Source: Ctenosaura bakeri (lineage: Eukaryota; Chordata; Lepidosauria; Squamata; Iguanidae). From it: a DNA stretch of 64,000 nt. The stretch lies in the NCBI GenBank assembly GCA_948474755.1, contig CAOLHI010002121.1, forward strand, positions 124,001 through 188,000, given 5' to 3'. The notes below the pieces were generated by a model. It made no database searches and had not been told where the DNA came from. It saw only the letters and a list, made by a program, of their open reading frames with translations. A program made the position numbers and the translations under genes. Of the stretch, positions 35,671-45,744 are shown one piece after another (the first letter of the stretch is position 1; every line of letters begins with the position of its first letter).

Positions 35671-35756
35671 CTGATCTGACAAGCACACAGTAAACGATTC
35701 CACTCCATCATGAAGAGGAGGGGGCCTGATGCAAATTGTCGGGGTCATTTCTCCAC
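35671..35756 (-). CDS. Unit C short conserved exon of unknown role
   Basis: 86 nt, acceptor CCTTGTAG at 35756 (phase 1), donor GATCAG|GTAGGA at 35671 (phase 0). It encodes GEMTPTICIRPPPLHDGV then ESFTVCLSDQ. The donor is weaker than B's (GTAGGA versus GTAAGA) and is the same in D. Same unknown segment as 20188-20276. Confidence 0.82.
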
Positions 35757-36296
35757 CTACAAGGAAGACCAGAGGAGAAAGGAGAACGTAGTTGACCCTG
35801 TTAGTACAAAGCAGTTGTCGCTGGCAACTCCAGTGAATCTGCTCAGAGCTTTAGTATGAATTTAAAGGGACTGAACTCTTTCCCCAAAACAGAATCAGCA
35901 GTTCAGAAAGCTTCTTATAGTTCAGCCTAAAACCCAGAATGGACATACATAAAAAAGGTGTCACCCACCACTGGTGAGAAGCAGAAGCCAGAAGTCATCT
36001 ACCTTTCTCTCATCAAGGAACTGCATGAGAGAAACTATGCAGCCAGAATCGGACTAACTGTACAAGGCATGGATATTTTATTAAAACCTCTCAGCAAGTA
36101 GGTAGACAGTGCATGTTAACAGTCCAGAGAGACAGCCTAAGACAAGAGGGACAACTGATATAGCATAAAATTGCTAACCTGTGTCCATAAGGTAAGACAA
36201 GATCGGGATGCTCCTGGTCAATTCAAAGGCAGACCAGGAAATAGGGAGTCCACCTGTGCTGTATGGGGTTGCCCCCTTCCCCGAACTGCATTCATA

Positions 36297-36540
36297 CAGT
36301 TAAAACTTGGGCACCAGCTGCACCTGTTCCTTCAGATGTTAGATCTGGCCATGGTGACTCATGCCTTGATTGCATCTCAGTGGGACTGCTGTAATGCCCT
36401 CTGTGTGGGGCTGCCTTTGGAAAGTGTTTTGAAGCTTCAGCAGGTTCAAAACGAAGCAGCCAGAATCCTGACGAGAGCCAGTCTTAGAGACCAGAGCCAG
36501 TCTTAGAGATTCCTCTTTTAAAACAGCTTCGCTGGCTGAG
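36297..36540 (+). mobile_element. L2/CR1-type LINE fragment
   Basis: Translation LDLAMVTHALIASQWDCCN, GLPLESVLKLQQVQNEAAR. The C counterpart of 20883-21170. Confidence 0.8.
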
Positions 36541-37180
36541 AAGACTCTCTGTATTGTCAGCAAGGTGGGTTCATATGGGGAGGTTATCCCAAAACGTGGG
36601 TGACAAGGCTGTGCTAAATGACTGCAAGCCTGGCCTGAACTGGTTTCGACCAATTTATGAAGCAGCAAACATGATGGCTTAGCTCAGCTATGCATGTAAA
36701 AAAGATAAGAATGTGCAGTACAATTTCTGAGAAGTCTGCATAAATAATTATATATTATGTAGCACCATCCATGCACATCAGCACCATCTATGTATATCTC
36801 CAGGCTATGTTAGGCCCAGGAGAAGCCTTTCTTAACAACAGGAAGCTGTTACTGTTTACTTTCTCTTTTTAAAAAAGCCTCTAATGGGAGTGAGAAGGTC
36901 CTAAACTATGCCAAAAGTGCCCTTGATGCCCCACAGAGTAGGCAGTTGGGATCTTGGGGTGTGGAGGGGAAAGAATTTGCAAAAAAAAGAAATCAGCAAC
37001 CCTGAAACCCTGTTGTAAAACATCCAGAGGACCAAGAGGTGGACAACCACATCTATAAAATCTTGTAAAATCAGCCATGTCTCTCGTGCCAGAACTAAAA
37101 GAGAGAGGGCAAATGAGATTTTTGCCCAGGATGTGGAAAATGCAAAAGACTGAGATAAAAACTGAAACAGGAGTCCTTAC

Positions 37181-37304
37181 CTGGAGAGTTGATTATTTTG
37201 TTACCCTTCTTTTTGCTTTCCTTGAACGACAGCTTCTCTGTGGAATCCCGTGAAGTTGCCACTCTCTTGTGAAAAGCTCTGGTCAATTCTGTTTGTTTTA
37301 ATCC
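37181..37304 (-). CDS. Unit C linker exon
   Basis: 124 nt, acceptor CTGTTTTAG at 37304 (phase 0), donor CTCCAG|GTAAGGA at 37181 (phase 1). It encodes GLKQTELTRAFHKRVA, TSRDSTEKLSFKESKKKG and NKIINSP. A basic, Lys/Ser-rich segment that could be a nuclear-localisation or linker region. Its intact donor shows what the B exon lost. Confidence 0.82.
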
Positions 37305-37539
37305 CTAAAACAGTATCAAGGACCCCAGGAAAAGACAGAAAAACACTAGAGATGAAGCATTGATTCACCACTTACATTGATTTAGGTAAATTCCTGTCTT
37401 GCCCCTCTCCTGCTGTGGGTCTCACCACAAAATCACTTAAAAGTCAAAATCTGAAAACCAGTCATGATCACAAAAGAGAGTTATAACATCTAAAATCTAA
37501 ATATCTCGAGCCTTGAGGAATAAATAAATAATAAATAAA

Positions 37540-37640
37540 ATTTATTATTACTATTCACTACTATTACTACTATTACTACTACTACTACTACTATTATTAT
37601 TATTCACTACTATTATTAATACTATTGTTGTTGTTGTTAA
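37540..37640. repeat. (ATT/ACT)n trinucleotide repeat
   Basis: Mixed ACT, ATT and GTT triplet runs in the intron; a shorter ACT/AAC version lies at the matching place in B (23305-23360). Confidence 0.85.
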
Positions 37641-38013
37641 ATAAAGCTGTTGGTAGACCCTGACATTTAGCCTTAACTCCACCTTTTAAACACAATCTTC
37701 ATGCCTAAGGGCCAATTAATAAATCAATTAATTTAGTTAAGGTAGCATGTTTAGCAATGGATTTAGATAACTCAGGCCAACTCTAACTATACAACAAACT
37801 GTATCATTTACTGTAGTAACAAAAAGAAAAATAAAGTATCTTGTCAGGGTTCAGGTAAAGTACAGCCTTGTTATGTTAAACAGTTCCAGCTTCTGACAGT
37901 CTATACCAGCATTTTTGCATCTTTTCGTCAGCTGCTCAAACACAACCCAGCCCCCTCGATGGCCAAGATCTCACTGAAGGCTCTTTTTTACAAACAGACT
38001 CTATGCCTTAGAT

Positions 38014-38781
38014 CAGTGGTTCTCAACCTTCCTAATGCCGCGACCCTTTAATACAGTTCCTCATGTTGCGGTGACCCCCAACCATAAAATTATATATTTA
38101 TTATTTACAATGCCTCCCCCCCCCAGCAAAGGCTGCCTCCCTGGCCAGGAACGGAGGGGCGGGCAGGGAGGGAAAGAGGAGCCGTGCGTCTCCCCTGGGA
38201 AAAAACTCCGAGAACCCCCCCGGGCTCTGCTTCTGCTTCACTCTTGTTTCCGCTGGGGGGGGGACAGTGTGGGAAAAGTTTCCAGAGTGTCGACCCTGGC
38301 CGCTGGGGGGAGGAATCCCAGTGCCTTTGTCTTTTGTGCCAGGCGCAGCTCGCCCCCCCCCAGAAAAGCGCCGCCTTGCGGCCCCCCGGCCCTTCTGCAG
38401 CGCCCCCCCCCGTGGCGAGGGGGACAGGGGCTGTGGCGAGGAGGGAGCCTGCCCTCCGTGCTGCGCCCCCCCCCAAGCTGGCCCATCAGACGGGAGGTTC
38501 TCCCGGTAACGTAGAAGGGGAGCGATTTCAGTCCCTTCTGAACAGGGGGCAGGAGAACGCGAGCGCGTGGCTCACGCTTGCGCACCACCACTCCTGCTGT
38601 GGCGACGCTGTGGCCGCACGCACTCCTGCCAAAGGGGGCAGGAGGACACGAGTGTGTGGCTCGCGCTTGCGCACCACCACCGAGGAGGGAATGGAGCCTA
38701 AGACCATTGGAAATACATATTTTCCGATGGTCTTAGGTGACCTCTGTGAAAGGGTCGCGAACCACAGGTTGAGAACCACTG
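38014..38781 (+). mobile_element. SPIN-like hAT element with foreign GC-rich interior
   Basis: Starts CAGTGGTTCTCAACCTTCC and ends GGTTGAGAACCACTG. It is flanked by a perfect 8-bp duplication CCTTAGAT (38006-38013 and 38782-38789), as expected for hAT. The first 90 bp (ATGCCGCGACCCTTTAATAC, GGTGACCCCCAACC) and last 90 bp (CCTAAGACCATTGGAAA, TTTCCGATGGTCTTAGG, GGGTCGCGAACC) match my recollection of the SPIN family of squamates and other tetrapods. The roughly 590 bp between are GC-rich, unlike SPIN, and include a 57-bp direct repeat (GGGGGCAGGAG..., CGCTTGCGCACCACCAC at 38540 and 38633). No transposase. The open frames inside are low-complexity. Confidence 0.9.
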
Positions 38782-39144
38782 CCTTAGATATAATTCCTAT
38801 CATGCATAAGCCCTTTCCACGCACACCACTGAGTTTGATTTCACTCTTAAGGTACTGCTCCTGTTGGCTAGCAACCCGCCATCAAGTTGCACATCCATTC
38901 CAAATAGCTGCCCAACCCCAAAGCAACATAAGCATTAATTTCAAAACACTTTAAAAATATTGAAAATATATCCTACCTTTTTAGAACCCCCTCCCTGCCC
39001 TGCAACAACTAATTATTAGCCCAATGCCTGTCTAAATAATAGAAAACGGGTTACCTGCTGAGGGACAGGAAGGAGGGCAGCTTAGAAAGAAGCCATCTGG
39101 CCTTCCTTGAGAGGGAGTTGCACAGTGAGTGTGGGGACAGCTAT

Positions 39145-39500
39145 CAAGAAGACCCACCCAGCCTCTGTCTAAAAACTTCCAAAGGAGACTCCATCATATT
39201 CTGAGGAAGTGTACTCCACTACTGAACTGCTCTTACTGTCACCAAGTGCTTCCTAATGTTTAGGTGGAATCTCTTTTGCTGAAGTTTGGGAAGCCATTGC
39301 TCCATGTCCTAGTCTCTGGGGCAGCAGAAAACAGGCTTACTCCATCCTATCAAATCTTTAAACATGGCTACCGCATCCATCCCCTCTTAATCTTCTTTTC
39401 TTCAGGCTAAACATACCCAGCTCCCTAAGCCAGTCCTCATAGGGCTTCACAATCTCCAGGCTTTCTGCCATTTTGGTTGCCCTCCTTATAACAGGTAGCC
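39145..39500 (-). mobile_element. CR1 fragment, minus strand
   Basis: TAAAAACTTCCAAAGGAGAC, AGGTGGAATCTCTTTTGCTG and GGTTGCCCTCCTTATAACAG are inverted CR1 C-terminal blocks. The end is shortened. Confidence 0.8.
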
Positions 39501-39566
39501 AGCAACCTCTGTCTGTCAGTTGTTGGGAAGCATAAGATGAAGGATGCAGTTTCCCTCGCATCCAAT

Positions 39567-39790
39567 TTATGGGTTTCTCATCTGGGCAACTGGCTGGCCA
39601 CTGTGGTGAGAGAACATTGGGCTAGAGAGGCTTTTGCCCCTGAGACAGCCAGTCTGGTGTGAATGTTGGACTGGCGCACTGGGAGACCAGGGTTTGAATC
39701 CCCACTTGACCAGAGAAAATCAGGAGAGGCCCTTCTCTCAGTCCCACCTCCATCAAAAGCACAACTGGTGAGGACACAGGAGAGGGCCTT
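39567..39790 (+). repeat. SINE-bearing block duplicated at 63785-64000
   Basis: GGGTTTCTCATCTGGGCAAC, GGCTGGCCACTGTGG, GAACATTGGGCTAG and the SINE head (GGGAGACCAGGGTTTGAATC) match 63785-64000 almost base for base. In C it lies 1.7 kb before the SCAN exon, on the intron side. Confidence 0.9.
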
Positions 39791-39794
39791 CTTG

Positions 39795-40980
39795 GCGGCT
39801 GCCCCTAGACTATGCTGTGGATGTAGCACATCTCAATTTCAGTAAGGCCTTTGACAAAGTTCTCCATGACATTCTTGCAACGAAGCTGGTAAAATGTGGG
39901 CTGGAGAGGGCTACTGTTAGTTGGATTTGTGATTGATTGACTGACCGAACCCAAAGGGTGATCACGAATGGCTGCTTTTCATCCTGGAGAGAAGTGACTA
40001 GCGGGGTGGCACAGGGTTCTGTCCTGGGCCCAGTGCTGTTCAACATTTTTATCAATGACTTGGATGAAGGAATAGAGGGCATGCTCATCAAATTTGCAGA
40101 TGACACCAAATTGGGAGGGGTTGCTAATACGCCAGAGGACAGGATCAAAATTCAAAATGACCTGGATAGATTGGAGAGCTGGGCCAAGGCGAACAAAATG
40201 AAATTCAACAGAGAGAAGTGTAAGGTCCTTCACTTAGGTGGAAAAAATGGAATACAGAAATATAGGACGGGGGACACGTGGCTGGATAGCAGTACGTGTG
40301 ATAGGGATCTAGGAGTCTTCATAGACCACAAGCTGAACATGAGTCAGCAGTGTCATGCGGCAGCCGAGAAAGCCAATGCAATTCTCGGCTGCATCCATAG
40401 GAGTATGGTGCCTAGATCGAGGGAGGTACTGGTACCACTCTACTCTGCTTTGGTTAGTCCTCATCTTGAATACTATGTCCAATTCTGGGCACCCCAATTC
40501 AAGAAGGACATGGTCAAGCTGGAGCAAGTCCAGAGGAGGGCGACCAAAATGGTGAGAGGCCTGGAAACCATGCCCTATGAGGACAGACTTAGAGAGCTGG
40601 GTATGTTTAGTCTGCAGAAGAGAAGGTTAAGAGGGGACATGATAGCCATGTTTAAATATTTGAAGGGATGCCATGTAGAGGAAGGAGAGGACTTGTTTTC
40701 TGCTTCTCCAGAGACCAGGACAAGGAGCAATGGATTCAAGCTGCAGGAAAGGAGATTCCACCTGAACCTCAGGAGGAACTTCCTGACAGTCAGGGCAGTC
40801 CGGCAGTGGAATCTGCTGCCTGGGAGTGTAGTGGAGTCTCCTTCCTTGGAGGTTTTTAAGCAGAGGCTAGATGACTATCTGTCGGGAGTGCTTTGAGGGT
40901 GTTCCTGCATGGCAGGGGGTTGGACTGGATGGCCCCTGGGGTCTCTTCCAACTCAACATTTCTATGATTCTATGACTCTG
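39795..40980 (+). mobile_element. 5'-truncated CR1 LINE with long reverse-transcriptase frame
   Basis: Starts inside the RT domain and ends with the CR1 3' signature (GGTTGGACTGGATGGCC, CTCTTCCAACTCAAC, TCTATGATTCTATGAC). It is absent from the matching place near 64000, where the SINE block runs to the edge without a sign of it, so it is probably a young insertion. See the coding entry at 39937-40896. Confidence 0.92.
39937..40896 (+). pseudogene. CR1 reverse transcriptase, C-terminal half (319 codons open)
   Basis: Residues 23-35 (GVAQGSVLGPVLF) and 53-56 (FADD, the catalytic palm aspartates) identify the RT domain. Thumb and C-terminal CR1 blocks follow: LGVFIDHKLNMS near 118, [13 protein letters not shown] near 185, and MIAMFKYLKGCH near 240. 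A TGA just upstream (about 39929-39931) separates it from the preceding KAFDKV motif-A region. The endonuclease and the N-terminal half of RT are missing, so it is dead on arrival, as usual for 5'-truncated LINEs, but little decayed. Confidence 0.9.
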
Positions 40981-41304
40981 GAACTCCCTGCCCAGGGAAG
41001 CCAGAACAGCCCCCTCCTTGTTGTCTTTCTCGTGGCTGGCAAAGATTCAGAACCACTTTTAACACAGAAAGTTTTTAAGGAAGAGCCTAGTGAGTGCTGT
41101 ACTATTGTAATTTTAATTACTATGTCTATCATTTTTGAGCTGTTTTAATTTTCAACAGTTTAATCCGATTTTCATATGTGCTGTTTGTGTTTTTAAATTG
41201 TATTGTTTTAAAGTATAAGCCACTTTGAGGCCCAAATTTTTTTGGGGAAAGCAGGAGACAGATATCAATACTACTAATACTAGCAACAATATGATAATAA
41301 TGGA

Positions 41305-41425
41305 AACCCACTGGTGACCTTGAGCAAGTCACACACCCTTGGCCACCACTGAACAAATCTTTCCAGGAAAACCCTGTTGCAGAGTCACTGTAAGTTAAAA
41401 ATGACTTATACGCACCCAACAACAA
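41305..41425 (+). repeat. tRNA-derived SINE 3' portion
   Basis: AAACCCACTGGTGACCTTGA, AGGAAAACCCTG and the ACAACAACAACAA tail. The C counterpart of 23370-23515. Confidence 0.85.
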
Positions 41426-41491
41426 CAACAAGGCCTTCCTTATGTTTTGTGAGAGAACGTTGGAAACGGTGACACTAAAACACCCTCTCAC

Positions 41492-41844
41492 CTGCCTCTT
41501 CTCTTCCGCCTGGCTCAGGAGGAAGCCCTCCGCCAGGGCCACTGCCTGGGAACTGGTCTCCGCTCCACACTCCCTGACCCAGTTCTCCATCTCCGGGGGC
41601 AGGACAGCCAGGAACTGCTCCAGGATCACCAGGTCCAGCATCTGGGCTTTCGTGTGCTCTTCTGGTTTCAGCCACTGGCAGCAAAGGTGGTGGAGACGGT
41701 TACAAAGATCTCGAGGGCTTTTGGCCTCCTGGTAGCAAAATTCCCTGAAGTGCCGGCGCTTTGCCTCTGAGTGGGTGTTGACTTCAGGGCCTCCTTCTCC
41801 TGCAGGAAGAGATGAAATCTGTTCCACCATCTTGGTTCCGGAGT
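41492..41844 (-). CDS. Unit C SCAN-domain exon
   Basis: Start codon at 41830, 14 nt after the acceptor CATTGACAG (exon start 41844); donor AGGCAG|GTGAGAG at 41492. It encodes 113 residues: leader [16 protein letters not shown] and SCAN core [39 protein letters not shown] and [11 protein letters not shown]. It differs from the unit B protein at only about ten positions, with no gaps, so the frame has been kept even though the downstream fingers are broken. The upstream part of the longer open frame (to 41899) is outside the exon and should not be counted. Confidence 0.9.
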
Positions 41845-42535
41845 CTGTCAATGATGGAAAGGGTTTTTCTTTCTTCTGGCAATCTCTGCCTTGAGGCACA
41901 GGATTGGTTGTGAAGGCCTAAAAAAGCAAGGAGATGTCCTCTGAGCTAAGTATTATGGGCTTTTTGGGCAGATGAATATTTTCAAGGGGGAATGGTTTCC
42001 TCACCACCCACCATGAAAGAAAAGGACCTTTTATCAGAAAGAGGGCTGGGAATCTTGCAGTCCTCCGGAGGTTGCTGGATTGTAGCTCCCAGCATGCGTC
42101 ATCATTGGCTCTGCTAGCTAGGGATGCTGGGAACAGTGGCTTTGATGATTCCCTTCCCTGCCTTAGAGGAGAAGAGGGGAGATGCTAAGACTTGAGGCAT
42201 TTGACTAGACCCCCCCCCAACATGGCTGCACCTTAGTTCCTATCTTGTTCCACCTTGTTTTCTTTACTTGCAACCCTTAACAGATCTTCACAAAATGGTC
42301 GTAAATTGGTTTTTGTGGAAAGAATACAGAATGAATACACCTTACCTGAAATGCTTCAGACCAGAAGCATTCCGTATTTGGGATTTTTTCAGATTTTGAA
42401 ATACAGTACCTTTTTGGAATAGCCTTATATCTCATTCGTTCGCTACTTGCATTGTGTATGAGACGCCAGGCTGGAGAGAGACTAAGGATCTGCAAAGTGG
42501 TGGGAATCCAAGTGTAGTTCTTGCCGCAAATCCAT

Positions 42536-42715
42536 GGCCATTTCCACACTAGCCTGTTATAGCGCTATGATTCCACTTTCAACATCCTGTGGAATCCTGG
42601 GGTTTGCAGTTTCGGGAGGGGCCACCCAGCCCCTTCTGAAACTGCAAACCCCAGGATTCCATAGGATGTTGAAAGTGGAATCATAGCGCTATAACAGGCT
42701 AGTGTGGAAATGGCC
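42536..42715. mobile_element. Palindromic MITE, intact, with 3-bp duplication
   Basis: 180 bp. Ends GGCCATTTCCACACTAGCC and its complement. The arms are near-perfect complements with the centre GGAGGGGCCACCCAGCCCC. CAT occurs on both sides (42533-42535 and 42716-42718), a candidate 3-bp target duplication. Best copy of the family. Confidence 0.92.
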
Positions 42716-42899
42716 CATGCTTCCCACCATTTCACTGATCCTCAGTGTTTCTTTTTTGCCACCAGCTGCCCGCCTCCACTTTTCCCACTTTTTCTGAGAT
42801 GAACCGGCAGGAGCACCGCAACCACCACTTCAAAGGCAGAAGCAGGTAGCTGCTTTTTTTGGAGGTTTTTGGATTTGCAGGTAAGGGAGGCTCAACCTG

Positions 42900-43480
42900 T
42901 ATCTTCTTTGGATAACAGTTCCCAGAATGTTGATAGCTCTGAGAGTTGCTCTCCAAAAGACATAACCAAGCTGCCTGAGGGATTCTGCACGGTGTTGTCC
43001 AAACAAGTAACCAAGTCGGTTGGAGTATTCTGGGAAATGTAAGGCAAAAACATGCCCACGGTGGCTGGGGGATACTGGGAGTTGTAGTCCAAAAAGGAAT
43101 GAAGCTGGCCAGGGATACTGAGTTGTTCAAAAGAGCCTATCAATTTGATTGTCTCCTTAGAGGATGAAAAAGTAGCCCTGCTGGCTGGCAGATACTATGA
43201 GAGGCAACAGAAAGAAAGAAGAAAGTTTGGGGGATTCTGGGTGTTGTAGTCCAAAAGGTAACCACACTGATTAGGTGATACTGGGAGCTGTAGTCCAAAA
43301 AGAACTATGTGGCTGGGGATATTGGGTGTGGAAGTACAAAAAAGTAACCACACTGAGGGGGGAGCTAAGACTTATTGTCCAAAACAGTCACCCGATTGTC
43401 TGCGGGATCACAGCAGTTTTATTCCAAAAATGCCAGCCTGCTGCCTGAAGGATACTGGGAGTTGCAGTCCTCCTCTTCCC
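42900..43480. promoter_or_regulatory. Degenerate array of ZNF143-like motifs, unit C
   Basis: About eight to ten units of roughly 45-55 bp built on GGATACTGGGAGTTGTAGTC followed by CAAAAAGTAACCACACTG. Clear copies begin near 43070, 43226, 43273, 43315 and 43450, with decayed ones between. The core is the reverse of ACTACAACTCCCAG (SBS/ZNF143 element). It lies between the promoter (44.1 kb) and the SCAN exon, in the first intron. The array in B is in the opposite orientation. Confidence 0.65.
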
Positions 43481-44059
43481 CCCCAAAAAGAAGCCTTTCC
43501 CTAGCCAGGGATTCCTGGTTTGCCAGGGCGCACGAAAGTCAAGCACAAAGAGAGGACTGTATTTCTGGGGGTGGGCGACCCCCCTAGAAAGATCGCCTCT
43601 CTCTGGGCTTGGGGTGGGCAACATACACACAGGTTTTGCAGCTCCCCCTCGGCTCCACCAGACCGCCCCCCTTTTCTTGCCCAAAACATCAGTAAAAAAA
43701 GCCCCGCCTCGTTCCAGACCAGGAATGAACGGGGGGTCCCTCTGCGCGCTCCGGAGGGTCCGTGAGCCTCAAAATGTCCCCCTCGCCGACCCCCGTTTCC
43801 CTCCCTGGTGTGGGGTAGGAGAGACAGAGAAGCGATCCTTCGTCCACTCCCCTTAATCCCCCCAAATGGTCCCCCCCTTGAATCCCGATGCCTTTTGGCC
43901 CCTCTAATTTCTTTCCAGGGGGGCGGGAGGAATCTGTCTTTGGGACCCCCTCCCTTTCCAAGGAGACCCCTTTGCGCTCTTCCCCCTTCCATCTGGCTCG
44001 CTTGCGCCCCCCGTCAGGAGCCCCTTTAAGCCTCCTCTGATTCCCCCCCCTTCCTCCTC
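43481..44059. other. Unit C first-intron GC-rich stretch
   Basis: Aligns with 26450-26860 of unit B but without the homopolymer expansions. No gene; open frames on both strands are compositional. Confidence 0.5.
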
Positions 44060-44275
44060 CTCCGCCCCTCACTCACCCCACACCCGGCAAGATCGGCCGG
44101 TCCAAAGCGGTGCCGCTTCGCTGGCAGGGGGATACTGGGAGCTGCAGTCCAAACGAGGAGACGCTTCCGCAGCCGCTGCCTCCGCCTTCTTCCGGGGAAG
44201 CTCCAGGCCCTCCCTCTGGTTCCTTAACCCTTGGAGCGGCTCCTCCTGGCTGGGAAAAGGAGGCACGTTTATGTT
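44060..44275 (-). promoter_or_regulatory. Unit C promoter and putative first non-coding exon
   Basis: On the gene strand: GGAGGAGCCGCTCCAAGGG, then CCCCGGAAGAAGGCGG (ETS type), then TGGACTGCAGCTCCCAGTAT (ZNF143 type), then a strong donor GTGTGGG|GTGAGTG at 44077. The predicted exon 1 is therefore about 180 nt and non-coding, joined to the SCAN exon 2.2 kb away. Conserved with 26860-27085. Confidence 0.6.
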
Positions 44276-44395
44276 TTATTTCTTCCTTTCTATAGCGTCC
44301 AGCAAGACAGCACAGCAAGTAAGAGAGGTTTAGGTGATGATATTATTATGACCAGCATATTTATCCAGTGCTGCCCATAATTTTATTTTCTCATA

Positions 44396-44398
<3 letters not shown>

Positions 44399-44458
<60 letters not shown>

Positions 44459-44460
44459 TA
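44399..44460. repeat. (TAA)n microsatellite
   Basis: About 20 perfect TAA units; the tail of the adjacent minus-strand LINE. Confidence 0.97.
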
Positions 44461-45200
44461 TATTTATTTGTATCCCACCTCTCCACATGGATCGAGGCGC
44501 CGAACAACATGAAATACATCATACATTAAAAGACATTAAAAGCATACCCAATCCTCCCCACCCACCAACCCACCTAAACCAACCCCTTAAAATACACAGC
44601 AATTAACAATCCATCAATTACTATTAGCAAAGCAATAGATGGGAGGCGATGGAAATGCTAGCCTGGGAAGGCCTGTCGGAAGAGATCAGTCTTGAAGCCG
44701 TCAAGACTGGTGATGTGCCGGGTCTCCTCCGGCAGGCCATTCCATCCTTGGGAGCGATAGAAGAGAAGGTCCTCTGGGTAACCGCAGCCAACCTGGTTCT
44801 GACTGGCTGCAGTAAATTCCTCCCAGAGGACCTTAGTGTGCGGGGCGGATTATATGGGAGAAGGCGATCCCGCAGGTAGGCTGGCCCCAAGCCATGAAGG
44901 GCTTTGAAGGTAAGAACCAACACCTTGTCCTGTGCCCAGAAACTAATAGGCAGCCAATGTAAGGACTTCAGAATTGGTGTTATGTGGTCAGTTTTAGGTC
45001 TACCGGTGACCAACCTGGCTGCCATATTCTGAACTAATTGAAGTTTCCAGACTAAGCACATGGGTAGCCCTATGTAGAGCGCATTGCAGAAGTCAAGCCG
45101 TGAAGTTACCAGCACATGCACTACTGTTTTTAGGTGTTCCAGCTCCAGGAAGGGGCGCAGCTGGCGTATCAGCCGAAGCTGATAGCAGGCACTATTTCTA
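44461..45200 (-). mobile_element. L2/CR1-type LINE 3' end
   Basis: The minus-strand frame (45121-44624) reads HVLVTSRLDFCNALYIGLP, KLQLVQNMAARLVTG, DHITPILKSLHWLPI and KALHGLGPAYLRDRL, the C-terminal L2-type reverse-transcriptase blocks. Its 3' end (CGCCTCGATCCATGTGGAGA then GGTGGGATACAAATAAAT) is shared with the SINE at 50100-50358. Confidence 0.88.
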
Positions 45201-45399
45201 CTTCTTAGAAATACCTGAAGAATTACCTTAACTTTTCTTAGGAATTAGATGTGGTTGAAATGCACAGATTTGAGATCCTGTGTCTGTAATTCCCCAAACT
45301 GCCTTGCCCAGTACCTGTAACTGTTGCCCATATTTCCCAATCCAGTCTGTATTCAGAGTTGTTAACATACAGAGGTTTGGTTCATGAGGGGGCTTGCTG

Positions 45400-45505
45400 C
45401 TAGGCCTCCTCTCCATAGCAAGGAGCTTATTCAGAGCTCTTTGGCTGAGAATTGTAAAGGCCCCTCCCTGAGCTGCAAATCCCAGGATTCCATGGAATCT
45501 TCAGA
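45400..45505. mobile_element. Palindromic MITE fragment
   Basis: AGAGCTCTTTGGCTGAGAAT and CCCAGGATTCCATGGAATC are central-part sequences of the diverged copies at 11925 and 49222. The arms are missing. Confidence 0.5.
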
Positions 45506-45744
45506 GCAAACCCATCTTCTCACCTCACACAGCCAATCAAATGAGGTCTGTGCCTGCCTGATGCAGACAAACAGACAAGGTCACTCACAAATTTTGACTT
45601 TTATATAGTAGACTACTAGTATGCTATTATGACCATTATCTTTATTTACACCCCTGCTTACAACAATTAAGAAGGCATTGTTAAAACCCATAAAATAGAA
45701 AAATTAAAGTGTAATTAAACAATTCATTGTAATACGATTGGTTG

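Noticed and set aside
38184..38954. 256-codon open frame over the SPIN-like element
   Set aside because: GC-rich low-complexity sequence inside a transposon, running through both terminal repeats into flanking intron. No domain.
41129..41491. C-terminal extension of the unit C SCAN frame past the donor
   Set aside because: A clear GTGAGAG donor ends the exon at 41492. The extension reads intron, including a SINE tail.
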